Of a DNA stretch of 33,062 nt, positions 1-8,022 are shown piece by piece; within the stretch, counting starts at the first letter, position 1, and every line of letters starts with the position of its first letter. Below the pieces are notes generated by a model that did not search any database, was not told the DNA's origin, and was given only the letters and a program-made list of their open reading frames with translations. The translations under genes and the position numbers were made by a program. Source of the DNA: Sinomonas cellulolyticus. Lineage in GTDB: Bacteria; Actinomycetota; Actinomycetes; Actinomycetales; Micrococcaceae. Location of the stretch: NCBI RefSeq assembly GCF_014656475.1, contig NZ_BNCM01000022.1:1-33062 (forward strand), given 5' to 3'.

Positions 1-403
1 GCGACAGCGTTACCGCAGGTCAGAAGCCAGTCCGTCGCCGGAATGCGACCACGTGACCAAACTCAGGTGCATCGCCCCGAGGCTACGCTGCGCCTACTGG
101 TGAGCCACGTCGCCGCCTATGACCCTGCTGAACAGAAGCCGGGCAACCGACAACCGGTAGGCCGGCATCGCCGTCCCCGTCCTTCTCCTAGCCGGCGCAG
201 ACAGCGCCACTATGCCCTCGGTCTTCGGCTATCGGCCAAACTAATGCGGTCAGAACGAATTCGAAGGCAAGGTCGCTCACAAAGCGAACCATGCCGACCG
301 GCTCGTGCAATATCGTCATACCGAGGATGTCAACAACTCCTGCCCATCTTGGGGAAGTCCACGGCTCACATGACAATTACCAAAGACGCTCAATGACGCC
401 TAC
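1..403. other. No recognisable gene at the left edge
   Basis: This stretch lies beyond the 3' end of the NACHT gene and I recognise nothing in it. Open frames exist on both strands (43-396 plus, 188-376 minus), but their translations match no family I know and have no convincing ribosome binding site. A short inverted repeat, CGCCTA-CC-TAGGCG (397-410), overlaps the NACHT stop codon; it is too short, and lacks a U-run, to call a terminator. Confidence 0.5.
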
Positions 404-3400
404 CTAGGCGGACACGATCCTCCAAAATTCGCGCACACGCGGATCCGTCTGGTCTTCGCGCTTGGCCAACTCAGCGGGCCTGACCAAGAAGGACACTTGG
501 GATTTGGCAACGCCGGACGCATTGATTCTCTTTCGTTGTCCTGCGCCTGATCCCTCAAGCGCAGCAACAAACCTCGCCCACCTCTCGTCATCCGGAGAGG
601 ACAACCACTTAGGCGCCCCACGCCCAGGCAGCAAAGACTTCTCCTCCACGATGAAAACCATTGTTCGCCGACCTATAAACTTATTCAGGACGTTAATAGA
701 GAAAGCCTCCAAAGGTCCAGGTGACGACCTCCGCCATTCTTCTATGTACGGCAGGACGCCTTGGACGCCCATCGCATGAAGGCTCTCTAATACTTGCAGT
801 TCTTGATCAAAAATTTCCGAGACGCGAGAACCGTCCTCACTCAGTACCGTGAGTTCGCCGAGCTCCAGTGCACCGGAAAAGCTGAAATTCACGTTTTCCA
901 ATCCCCGCGAGGACGCCCCCCTCACGACCTGGATGGCATTAATCCTAGTGTCACGGAGTACGAGCGATCCGAACGATGCGTTGAGTCTCAGGCAGTTGAT
1001 CTCGCAGCCAACAAACTCGATGGTACCGAAACTCAAGTGGGACAAATCCAACGTCACCATACTGAGATTTACTAGGCTCGACAGTCCCAGCGGCCGGCCA
1101 TGTCCGATATACTCGCATAATAAGGCGCCGATATTTGAAGAAAGGTTTCCCCCAAGGCGAGCACCTAGGCCGCCGAGCTCGCGGATAACATCATAGCAAC
1201 GTTCCGGCTCTCTTGAAACAAGACCACGCATAACCGTTTCCGCAAATACTTCGCGATCGAATGCCGCTCGAACACTTGCAGCGGAGGCCCAAGGTAAAAG
1301 CACATTCGAAATAAGAAAGTCTATAATCAAAGAATCGAAATATATCTCATGATCGAACGAGAAGAGAAGCTCATCCTCGCCTTGGCGTGAGCTTATTCCA
1401 CAGAGCACACTCAACCTAGCTTGAAGAGCCTGAAGTCGTCCGGCGAAACTTTCTCTATTGAAAGCAACCATCGCACACATATTAAAGTCTTCTCGCTGGA
1501 GCTCGCGCGATCCAGACTCAAGCATCATACCTGCGCACTCCACCAGAAGGCTGTGGAGGTCATCAAACTCCACTTCAGGAAGGTTGGCCTGCTGCAACTT
1601 TCGGAGCTCTCGGTCTAAATACGCATTCAGCAGCAATCCCACCAAGTCGGTAGATCGGTGAGGGTCCCTCCCGGAGTTGTCATTGACGAATCGGTCGAAC
1701 ACCCGTGCAAAAAATGGCAGCCCGAGGAGTTGAAGGTCCTCGTTGGACAGGCGACCCCGGTACATGGCCCAATGAGAATTGGCTTCGAAGAAGCTACCTA
1801 TTTGCGGCACACTCCATCGCTCCATCTGAAGTATAAGATGTTCCGCCACATCTTCTACTGACTGCAGTTCGTTTAGGCTGTCTCTGTATTGATTAGCCAA
1901 GTATGCTGATCTAGCGGAAATCAAGAGCGTCCCGCTGCCCTCCAACTTTCTCAGAGTCGGCCTCAGAACCTGCAGGGCATTACCGTATCCCGCGCCGCCT
2001 AGTAATTCATCAAAGCCGTCAACAATGACAACCATTAGTCCGGTTCTGCACAACGTCATCACGCGATCAGCGGTCAAAATAAGAGTGCTTGCCACAGCGC
2101 TGTTTATGGCCGCATGGAGCGAGGATAGCCTCAGACCGCTACAGTCCATGTATAGAAATGCAGGCACATCTTCAGCACCCTTCCTCAGCAGACTATAGCG
2201 CTGAGAGGCGATGGTAAGTAGCGTGTATGTCTTCCCTACGCCTGCCTCACCGCTCAGGAAATATACCTGCGGGACTCCCGTGTATTGCTGAGCCGACTCA
2301 TCCAAACGATGCGTGATACCAGTTGAACCTCTAGAAGATAGGGCGGAAAAACTTCGTCCTATTACTTCGACTTCTCGAACGGTCCGCTCTGGAAGCGTAA
2401 GATTGGAAAGGACTGAGAACTCACCAAAGTTTTGTCGGTCCCATTCCTCGTGCTCGCGGATCTTCTCATCCAGGCTTTCTTCGAGCCTTGGTATAAGCGT
2501 ATTCCAATTCGCTATGTCCTTGACGAAAGCCTTATAGCTAAACCACGGACCATCCTCACCAGATCGGCGCCACTTCCTTGAGTTGTCGCCAGCATTTATG
2601 CTAAAAAGGTCCGCGCGTTCTTCTATCCCCTCGCTTGTGCGCCGCCTCCAGCGAGCTACAAAAGGACTCCTTGTACTATCGACGTCGAATTGAACAGGCC
2701 ATTTGCCATCCGAAAAAGCTCCCGCGTCTTCGATAATAGCTTTCTTGAACCTTCGAATTTCGCCTGCTTCTGCACTCTGGCCCGATGATACGAAGCGCTT
2801 CACCGCTTCTTCCATTGATGGGGTTAACTGCTGCTCGATTTCTGGAGTTTTTCGATCGAGCATCACATAAACCGCTGTCACTTCCTCGCCGTCGGTCAAA
2901 ATCTCCTGGAAGAACCCCATGGAATGATCAGTTGCCCACAGAAGGGGATTCAGTACTACGGAGCCTTGACAATCAAGCTCGACAAAACCACCTGCCTGCG
3001 GGGGACGCAACTCCACGTTGTCGCCAACAGCTGAAATCAGTTCGTTTATATTCTCGACGTGCCGAACCAGAATGTTGATGTCAAAGCCGTCGGCCGAGGG
3101 CGCAATTCCTCCATGGCTTAGGTAATTTCTCCAATCCATTATCGACCGTCCGCCGAGCAAAGTTGTCGAGGCCTCAAGCTGCTTGCTTGCCAGGTCGTCA
3201 TAGAGATCTGCTAAAGGGCCAGAAACCTGTCCGCGAAGATTGGCCAATTGCTGAAGATAGACGCCATACCCGGCCCGCTCGCGAATCTTGGACTGGACAG
3301 TTAGTTCAGCGTTGGCGGTCAGCGGCAGAAAGAGACAGTAGGTCAGTCTGGCTTGTGACTCCAAGAAATTGAGCAAGTCTCGCACGTTGGGCTCTGTTTC

Positions 3401-3448
3401 AGTCAGGACTCCAAGTTCGCGTAAGTCGAGTCTGTCCCTAAGGCTCAC
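404..3448 (-). CDS. STAND-type NACHT NTPase with N-terminal HEPN-like domain; putative anti-phage protein
   Basis: Large (about 1015 aa) NTPase of the STAND/NACHT type. Numbered from the chosen start, an alpha-helical N-terminal region carries RNYLSH at about 107-112, which fits the RxxxxH signature of HEPN RNases. The NACHT core has Walker A GEAGVGKT (about 400-407), Walker B VIVDGFDEL (about 474-482) and a sensor ISAR (about 510-513). After a helical stretch, a leucine/phenylalanine-periodic region (about 790-870) reads like a beta-solenoid, pentapeptide- or LRR-like sensor, and a C-terminal domain of unknown kind follows. Start: a GTG at 3448 has GAGGAGG 8 nt upstream; a longer reading from GTG at 3490 is possible. 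It sits just downstream of the HTH gene, probably in one transcript. GC is far below that of the right-hand flank, which suggests horizontal transfer. NACHT proteins are known bacterial immune sensors; the trigger and the RNase activity here are inferred. Confidence 0.85.
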   Translation of the reverse strand: MSLRDRLDLRELGVLTETEPNVRDLLNFLESQARLTYCLFLPLTANAELTVQSKIRERAGYGVYLQQLANLRGQVSGPLADLYDDLASKQLEASTTLLGGRSIMDWRNYLSHGGIAPSADGFDINILVRHVENINELISAVGDNVELRPPQAGGFVELDCQGSVVLNPLLWATDHSMGFFQEILTDGEEVTAVYVMLDRKTPEIEQQLTPSMEEAVKRFVSSGQSAEAGEIRRFKKAIIEDAGAFSDGKWPVQFDVDSTRSPFVARWRRRTSEGIEERADLFSINAGDNSRKWRRSGEDGPWFSYKAFVKDIANWNTLIPRLEESLDEKIREHEEWDRQNFGEFSVLSNLTLPERTVREVEVIGRSFSALSSRGSTGITHRLDESAQQYTGVPQVYFLSGEAGVGKTYTLLTIASQRYSLLRKGAEDVPAFLYMDCSGLRLSSLHAAINSAVASTLILTADRVMTLCRTGLMVVIVDGFDELLGGAGYGNALQVLRPTLRKLEGSGTLLISARSAYLANQYRDSLNELQSVEDVAEHLILQMERWSVPQIGSFFEANSHWAMYRGRLSNEDLQLLGLPFFARVFDRFVNDNSGRDPHRSTDLVGLLLNAYLDRELRKLQQANLPEVEFDDLHSLLVECAGMMLESGSRELQREDFNMCAMVAFNRESFAGRLQALQARLSVLCGISSRQGEDELLFSFDHEIYFDSLIIDFLISNVLLPWASAASVRAAFDREVFAETVMRGLVSREPERCYDVIRELGGLGARLGGNLSSNIGALLCEYIGHGRPLGLSSLVNLSMVTLDLSHLSFGTIEFVGCEINCLRLNASFGSLVLRDTRINAIQVVRGASSRGLENVNFSFSGALELGELTVLSEDGSRVSEIFDQELQVLESLHAMGVQGVLPYIEEWRRSSPGPLEAFSINVLNKFIGRRTMVFIVEEKSLLPGRGAPKWLSSPDDERWARFVAALEGSGAGQRKRINASGVAKSQVSFLVRPAELAKREDQTDPRVREFWRIVSA

Positions 3449-3519
3449 AGTTCCATCCTCCTCAGCCAATCCGTTAGAGCTGCACGCCACTCACCTTCCC
3501 AGCGGGTGGACGCCAGATA

Positions 3520-3741
3520 TTAGGGCGCAGAGTCTTCGATCTCTCGCGCTTCGACGAGCGACTCTTCATAGCGCGCCTTGATCCACTCTTCCAGCCTGGT
3601 GCGCTCGATCCGCCACAGACCACGCCCACCGATCTGGATGGCTGGTAATGCACCGGACCTGATGAGCGACCTGACTGCGGGCTCCCCGACGGCCAACTCC
3701 TGGGCCACGTCAGAGATAGATAGAAATCGAGGCTCTGTCAT
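3520..3741 (-). CDS. Excisionase-type helix-turn-helix DNA-binding protein
   Basis: 73-aa protein of the HTH_17/excisionase (winged MerR-like) type. The pattern 'LSISDVAQELAVGEPAVRS' followed by 'LIRSGALPAIQIGGRGLWRI' and 'LEEWIK' is the usual layout: recognition helix, then a beta wing with a conserved G-R-x-W/RI. The ATG lies at 3741 and overlaps the stop of a possible small upstream frame as ATGA. The NACHT gene begins 71 nt downstream of the stop (or 29 nt with its longer start), so the two are probably co-transcribed. Likely role is transcriptional control of the NACHT gene, or a leftover excisionase of the mobile element that carried the island; no integrase is visible in the window. 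The family call is firm, the role is inferred. Confidence 0.8.
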   Translation of the reverse strand: MTEPRFLSISDVAQELAVGEPAVRSLIRSGALPAIQIGGRGLWRIERTRLEEWIKARYEESLVEAREIEDSAP

Positions 3742-3998
3742 TTGGCCATCCTAGTCTTGAGGGAGGACTCGATGCGACGGCGCGGCCGGCCGTTGTTAGG
3801 CCAAGCGAAGACACATTCCGGCGGTTGAAACCTCAATACGTCGCAAGCTAGGCCTCCATACTCCGAGACAGGCATTCGAGGCCTTGTCAACTCAACGGTT
3901 GGGCGTCTGGATGAACTCAGCCCAAGTGATCTGAGGTGTCTACCCCCGTGCTTGCTGACCACGCTCTCTTGGAAAGCGAGCCGAACCTCAGCATACAA
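3738..3998 (-). CDS. Possible small ORF upstream of the HTH gene
   Basis: 86-codon frame from a TTG at 3998 whose TGA overlaps the ATG of the HTH gene (ATGA), the arrangement expected of a translationally coupled pair. The frame stays open upstream to about 4157 but has no ATG, GTG or TTG there, so it could also be the tail of a decayed gene. The product is basic, rich in R/S/P, and matches no family I recognise. The overlap is the only support; coding status is uncertain. Confidence 0.25.
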   Translation of the reverse strand: MYAEVRLAFQESVVSKHGGRHLRSLGLSSSRRPTVELTRPRMPVSEYGGLACDVLRFQPPECVFAWPNNGRPRRRIESSLKTRMAK

Positions 3999-4473
3999 GG
4001 AAACTTCATCGTCCTGAGTTCCTAAGCTACTGCCTCTACCCGTGGAAGTACCGCGCTGGAAGTTGCAGGCGGCGACGAGGCAATAGCGCTCCGATCTCGT
4101 CTTCCCCGAGGAGCCGAATGAGCAAAGGCGGCATACAGAAGTGCGGCGGACAAGAGACTATCCCCAGTCGGTTCAGTAAAAATAGGCGGCATCCCTTACT
4201 GAGCATATTCCTATGCGTTAAGGCGTCTATCGACGAACACGGATGGGGACGATCGCCCCAAATTTTGAGCGCTAGGGCGAGAGAATGCTTGGATATCTCC
4301 AGTCCTGACTTCCCAAGCCAGCGAATCGTTCCTTCAAATTCAATGATCGACGGCAGCGAGGGGAACTTGCGACTATTCGTTGGCTATGTCACTCCGCTCG
4401 CCCGACAAGACTATACCCGCCGGCGCGACGGTCACCGTAAGAACAACCGCAAGAACAACCGCAACCAAGCAAC
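3999..4473. other. Gap between the two defence transcription units
   Basis: 475 nt without a supported gene, between the ATPase stop (4474) and the small frame ahead of the HTH gene. It should hold the promoter for the HTH-NACHT unit and the 3' end of the methyltransferase operon, but I see no clear -35/-10 pair or strong hairpin. A 12-nt direct repeat, AAGAACAACCGC, occurs twice in tandem (4439-4450 and 4451-4462). A plus-strand open frame (4118-4477) with GAGGAG ahead of its ATG runs through it, but its translation looks random. Confidence 0.5.
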
Positions 4474-5796
4474 CTAGCAGTCAAGAGCTAATTTGAAGCC
4501 GGATAGGAACGCTTCTACCGTTTCGGGATTTTGCTCCACCCAAAGCTCGGAAATAGCCTGAAGGAAAACCGGCCGCCCAAAGCGTGCCGCGACATCATTA
4601 ACCCAATCATGCGCATCCTTGCCTTCGTGGCTTTCGATTTCCCGAATGAGTGAGCTTTCACTTACGCCGAGCCGGATAGCCAGCCGCTCCGTGTCTCGAC
4701 CTGCTTCCTTGAATAGGGTGTCGGGGTCGGCCTCAGTGGGGAGGAATAGGGCTGGCCATCGCCTCGTCGGAGAATCGCCTACTCGGCTACGCTGGTCCCC
4801 ATCGAATAGATAGGCATGCTTGATAAGGGGCCTCGCTGGCGCAGGCAGGCTACCTTGAAGCGCCACCATGTACCCATTCCCGCCGCCCCACACCAGTGAA
4901 AATGTTTGGGCGATGCCGTATCCGAGAATGGCTATTAGCGCGCGAGCTAAGTAGTAAGCCGATTCGTCTTCGACGAATAGTTCGTAACGCACTGCGGACC
5001 GACCTAGAAGCCCGTCGGCAGCCGTCAAGTCATCTCGCGAGTACGTCGCTTTGATGCCGCCTGTTGCATCCGTAGAGAGGACGATCAGGGCCGACTCCTT
5101 CTGAGCACGGTCAATAACTTCTCCCGAGTGGGTGGTCAACACCATGCGCCAGTTGCGATCGAGGCAAATGCGCTGCAATCTAGCCAGTAGCGCGAATGAC
5201 GCGGCAGGCGGCAGGTATGCGTCTGGTTCGTCTATAAGAAGGGTAAGGTCTCGCATCTCCCTGTACTGTTCAAGTATCCAAAACAGGAAGTGAACCGAAA
5301 ACTCCCCTAATCCCATGCCCTTCGACGAGTAAACAATGTTTCGATACTCTACTTCGAAGTACGGAATGAGTGTCTGATCCGAACCCCAACGAAACCGCTC
5401 TTCTGTCGCAGGGTCCCCAGGCTCAATTTCTAACGCGTACCACGCGAGCTGCAGATAGTCCCGACCCACGATCCTTTCAACGTCGCTTCGGCGATCCGCA
5501 TCTGGGCCGAGACTCTCATATTCTTGTATCATCTCATCAAAGTCGTCACGAGAGCGCAAAATCCCCAAAGCCTGTTCGCAAAGCGAGTGAAGGTCAATGA
5601 ATAGGCCCCGCCCTCCGAGCTCGTTAGCCAAGGAGCGAAGAACACGTGACTTCCCAGTTCCGTTTCTGCCGCCGAGGACGATGCACGGGTCGGACAGATC
5701 AATGGACAGCCCCCCAACCGAGATCTCCTCTCGACCCGCTGCCCGGTGTTTCCTCTTGAGCTTCGTCCAGAGGCCCGCTTCCTCGGCCTGTCTCAT
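4474..5796 (-). CDS. AAA/ABC-type ATPase with C-terminal TOPRIM-like domain (OLD/PARIS-like)
   Basis: About 440 aa. Walker A GGRNGTGKS at about 42-50, a signature-like MGLGE near 160-165, Walker B LTLLIDEPDAYL at about 184-195 and the H-loop TTHSGEVID at about 221-229 place it with SMC/RecF/OLD-type ATPases. The C-terminal third has FVEDES (E276) and LFDGD (D332, D334), spaced like the glutamate and DxD of a TOPRIM nuclease, followed by a 'LPTEADPDTLF' stretch. This recalls OLD proteins or a fused AriA-AriB (PARIS) protein, which sense phage anti-restriction factors. It is the last gene of the methyltransferase operon. The ATG at 5796 overlaps the DUF262 stop as ATGA, so I prefer it to a GTG at 5829 with no Shine-Dalgarno sequence. 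ATPase fold is certain; nuclease activity is inferred. Confidence 0.85.
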   Translation of the reverse strand: MRQAEEAGLWTKLKRKHRAAGREEISVGGLSIDLSDPCIVLGGRNGTGKSRVLRSLANELGGRGLFIDLHSLCEQALGILRSRDDFDEMIQEYESLGPDADRRSDVERIVGRDYLQLAWYALEIEPGDPATEERFRWGSDQTLIPYFEVEYRNIVYSSKGMGLGEFSVHFLFWILEQYREMRDLTLLIDEPDAYLPPAASFALLARLQRICLDRNWRMVLTTHSGEVIDRAQKESALIVLSTDATGGIKATYSRDDLTAADGLLGRSAVRYELFVEDESAYYLARALIAILGYGIAQTFSLVWGGGNGYMVALQGSLPAPARPLIKHAYLFDGDQRSRVGDSPTRRWPALFLPTEADPDTLFKEAGRDTERLAIRLGVSESSLIREIESHEGKDAHDWVNDVAARFGRPVFLQAISELWVEQNPETVEAFLSGFKLALDC

Positions 5797-6956
5797 TGGA
5801 TGCCCGAAAGGGTTAGATGGTCCCCCCACTGGGAATCGTCTAGAAATCCTGCAATGAGGACTCCAGCAGCTTCGGGATCGTCAATGATGGCACTCAACAG
5901 TTCATTCGACTTCCGGTGCGGCTTGGTGCCGAAGAGTGCTTCCGCGTACAGGTGCACAGCGAGGTCGCGGATCAATACCGACGAGACGTCAGTGACCCGA
6001 TACGAGGCCCGGTCATCGTACTGTCTAAGAATTTGAACGAGCGCCTTCTGCAGGTCCGAATCAACTGGGTGGGCCCCGGTCCGCGCTGCCATTCGATCCG
6101 ATTCAAATTTCCCGAGGAGCGATGCGGGAATATTTCCCCCTGCCAGTGGGCCCCAGTGACAATAGATCATCCAGGACTGCAGCGTTCCCTTGTTGAATTT
6201 AACTCGGTTCGGAGAATTGGCGATCTGCCGTAGAAGCACGGTCCCCGACTCCCTAACCGCGCTAACCGTTCCCTCGGTAAAGGGACGCGAGCGGTAGTAC
6301 TCCTCTACTACGTTATTGTTGATGTGCTGCCGCAGCGTGCCGAGATCCAAGGCAACGCAAGTTCGGGCGATGATGTCGTCATATGCTAGACGTCCGTTGG
6401 TAAAACCGATCTTCGAACTCTCCAGCAGTCCAATGTCTGTCAGTTCGCCTACGAGCTGCTTCACTTGATCGCGCGCCTCGCCATGAAGCGCGTTGCGCTT
6501 CTCCGGGGGCGTGAGGTTATAGGCCTGGTTTAGGCGGAAAAATAATTCGTTCGGCTCCTGCGGTTCATATTCCGTCAATTTGATAATTTGAAGCTCGAAC
6601 CGATTCACCGCCCGTCGCACCGCAGGTGGGAGCTCAGAGTACTTCAGACCGTGTAGACTTCTAATTTTATCATCATGTGGCTGGATCGTTCCGTCCACTT
6701 TAACTTCATCGGCGAAGAAGTTCCGAATCGCAACTAGCCGCTGCTGCCCGTCTAGGACAACTTCTGAATCGTCGGCATCCACGACAATATGGACGGCCGG
6801 CACATACCAACTCCTCAGAATAGTGTCCACGAGTCGCTGGCGGCGTTTAGCATCCCAAACTTCGCCGCGTTGGAAGTCAGGTTGAAGATCTAGCTCGTGA
6901 TCATTGATTCGCCTGACAATGGTCTCTAGTTCTAGGTCGGATTTTCTAATCTTCAT
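5793..6956 (-). CDS. DUF262 domain protein (GmrSD/ParB-like superfamily)
   Basis: 387-aa DUF262 protein. The diagnostic motifs are visible: DFQRGEVWD (27-35), VVLDGQQRL (66-74) and FFRLNQAYNLTPPEKRNAL near 140-160, which matches the family's RLN..G..L...E.RNAL segment. DUF262 proteins include GmrS of the type IV GmrSD enzyme and use a ParB/Srx-like fold in nucleotide-dependent DNA attack. No HNH/DUF1524 nuclease domain is attached, so any nicking would depend on this fold or a partner. The ATG at 6956 has GGAG 6 nt upstream. Its start overlaps the upstream nuclease-like gene by 11 nt and its stop overlaps the ATPase start by 4 nt, so it belongs to one coupled operon. Likely a restriction or accessory subunit; its exact part is unknown. 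Confidence 0.9.
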   Translation of the reverse strand: MKIRKSDLELETIVRRINDHELDLQPDFQRGEVWDAKRRQRLVDTILRSWYVPAVHIVVDADDSEVVLDGQQRLVAIRNFFADEVKVDGTIQPHDDKIRSLHGLKYSELPPAVRRAVNRFELQIIKLTEYEPQEPNELFFRLNQAYNLTPPEKRNALHGEARDQVKQLVGELTDIGLLESSKIGFTNGRLAYDDIIARTCVALDLGTLRQHINNNVVEEYYRSRPFTEGTVSAVRESGTVLLRQIANSPNRVKFNKGTLQSWMIYCHWGPLAGGNIPASLLGKFESDRMAARTGAHPVDSDLQKALVQILRQYDDRASYRVTDVSSVLIRDLAVHLYAEALFGTKPHRKSNELLSAIIDDPEAAGVLIAGFLDDSQWGDHLTLSGIQ

Positions 6957-8022
6957 GCTTCGCTCCGCTCGGCAGACCGGCGCGTCTTACCCCTGTATCG
7001 CTTGCCATTGCGAGCCTCCTGCGCTCACGGGCCTGGCGGTGCATGTTGACAGGCGTCACGTCCAGCACCTGAGTCACCATAGAGGCGAGGAACCGGTTCG
7101 GACTGAGCTCGTCTACCATCGCATCCTCGCGTAGCCTGACGGACGGAAGGAGGGACAAGGCGCGGTCGATATCCGACTCCGGAAGACCTGCAAGGTCCAC
7201 TCCTACCTCGGGCTCGGGCTCGAGCCCGGCAGCGACAAGCGGATCTTCCGGGTCCTCACCGCTATCCCCTGGCACCGCCACCGAGTCGTCGTACTCGATG
7301 ATGACGATGCAAGTCGCGTGATAAGCGTCATCTTCGCGTCCGAGCTTGCTAAGCAAGTCGACCAGCCATTCAGCAGTGTCAGGTTCCTTATGGAGAATGT
7401 CCGAGCGGAGCCCCAATACGAATCCAAGAGCGGCGAGCGGGTGGCGTAATCTGAGGTTTTTGGCATCGCCGTATGATTCTTCGACCCGGTTAGCAGCGTT
7501 CTTGCCGTATGACGAGTCCATTCGCTTGGTTGAAATGAGTAGCTCTGGTCCAGTGGCCCAGTCGGTCATGATCACGTCAACCTGCTTGAAGTAGTTCTTC
7601 CCCAGGATGTTCGCGCTCGCCGAGGTGACGCCGGCGACCGCGGCACTCTTGACTAGTCGGGCATTAAGTTGAGTTCTCTCCCTAAATGGGAGCGCCTTAA
7701 GGAGATTCGCAGCGGGCGCTGGAAGTATTCTTGGGTGAACAGGTCGCGGCCAGACTGCGTCTGGGTCAAAGCCTGCACGCCGGAGCTCATAGCTGAGCCA
7801 AACATCCATCGCGAGCGCCGGTACGCCTGTTCTTGAATCAGCGTCAAGATACAGGGGCACTCCGAGCAATAGGACGAGAGTGTCGTAATCAGCCTCGTAG
7901 CGGAGCGATCCATCTGAAAGTCTAGTCCATGGGTTGCTATGGACGCCATTGGGGGCAGCGTCACCAACGATTCGATCAAAGATGACCCACGCCTTATCCT
8001 TTGCGCTCGGTTCAGCGGCCAC
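6946..8022 (-). CDS. Putative restriction endonuclease-like protein (PD-(D/E)XK-like)
   Basis: 358-aa protein that I cannot name by family. Its centre, FKQVDVIMTDWATGPELLISTKRM (about residues 145-168), has the pattern of a PD-(D/E)XK nuclease core: D149 at the end of one strand, then about 15 residues later a hydrophobic strand ending S164-T165-K166, a variant of the E-x-K motif, with E160 nearby. A following helix, NRVEESYGDAKNLR, could be the alpha-helix that packs on the core. The C-terminal 100 residues are acidic then basic and probably flexible. GTG start at 8022 with GGAGGG about 8 nt upstream. It overlaps the methyltransferase by 11 nt, the usual position of a cognate restriction enzyme. 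Function is inferred from motif and context. Confidence 0.65.
   Translation of the reverse strand: MAAEPSAKDKAWVIFDRIVGDAAPNGVHSNPWTRLSDGSLRYEADYDTLVLLLGVPLYLDADSRTGVPALAMDVWLSYELRRAGFDPDAVWPRPVHPRILPAPAANLLKALPFRERTQLNARLVKSAAVAGVTSASANILGKNYFKQVDVIMTDWATGPELLISTKRMDSSYGKNAANRVEESYGDAKNLRLRHPLAALGFVLGLRSDILHKEPDTAEWLVDLLSKLGREDDAYHATCIVIIEYDDSVAVPGDSGEDPEDPLVAAGLEPEPEVGVDLAGLPESDIDRALSLLPSVRLREDAMVDELSPNRFLASMVTQVLDVTPVNMHRQARERRRLAMASDTGVRRAGLPSGAKHED

Noticed and set aside
404..4000. Possible CRISPR or tandem repeats in the lower-GC block
   Set aside because: No regularly spaced direct repeats were found; only a single 12-nt tandem pair occurs nearby (4439-4462).
4118..4477. Plus-strand 119-codon frame with GAGGAG ahead of its ATG
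   Set aside because: The translation has no family resemblance, its end is a direct repeat giving KNNRKNNRN, and it overlaps the convergent ATPase gene. I regard it as chance.
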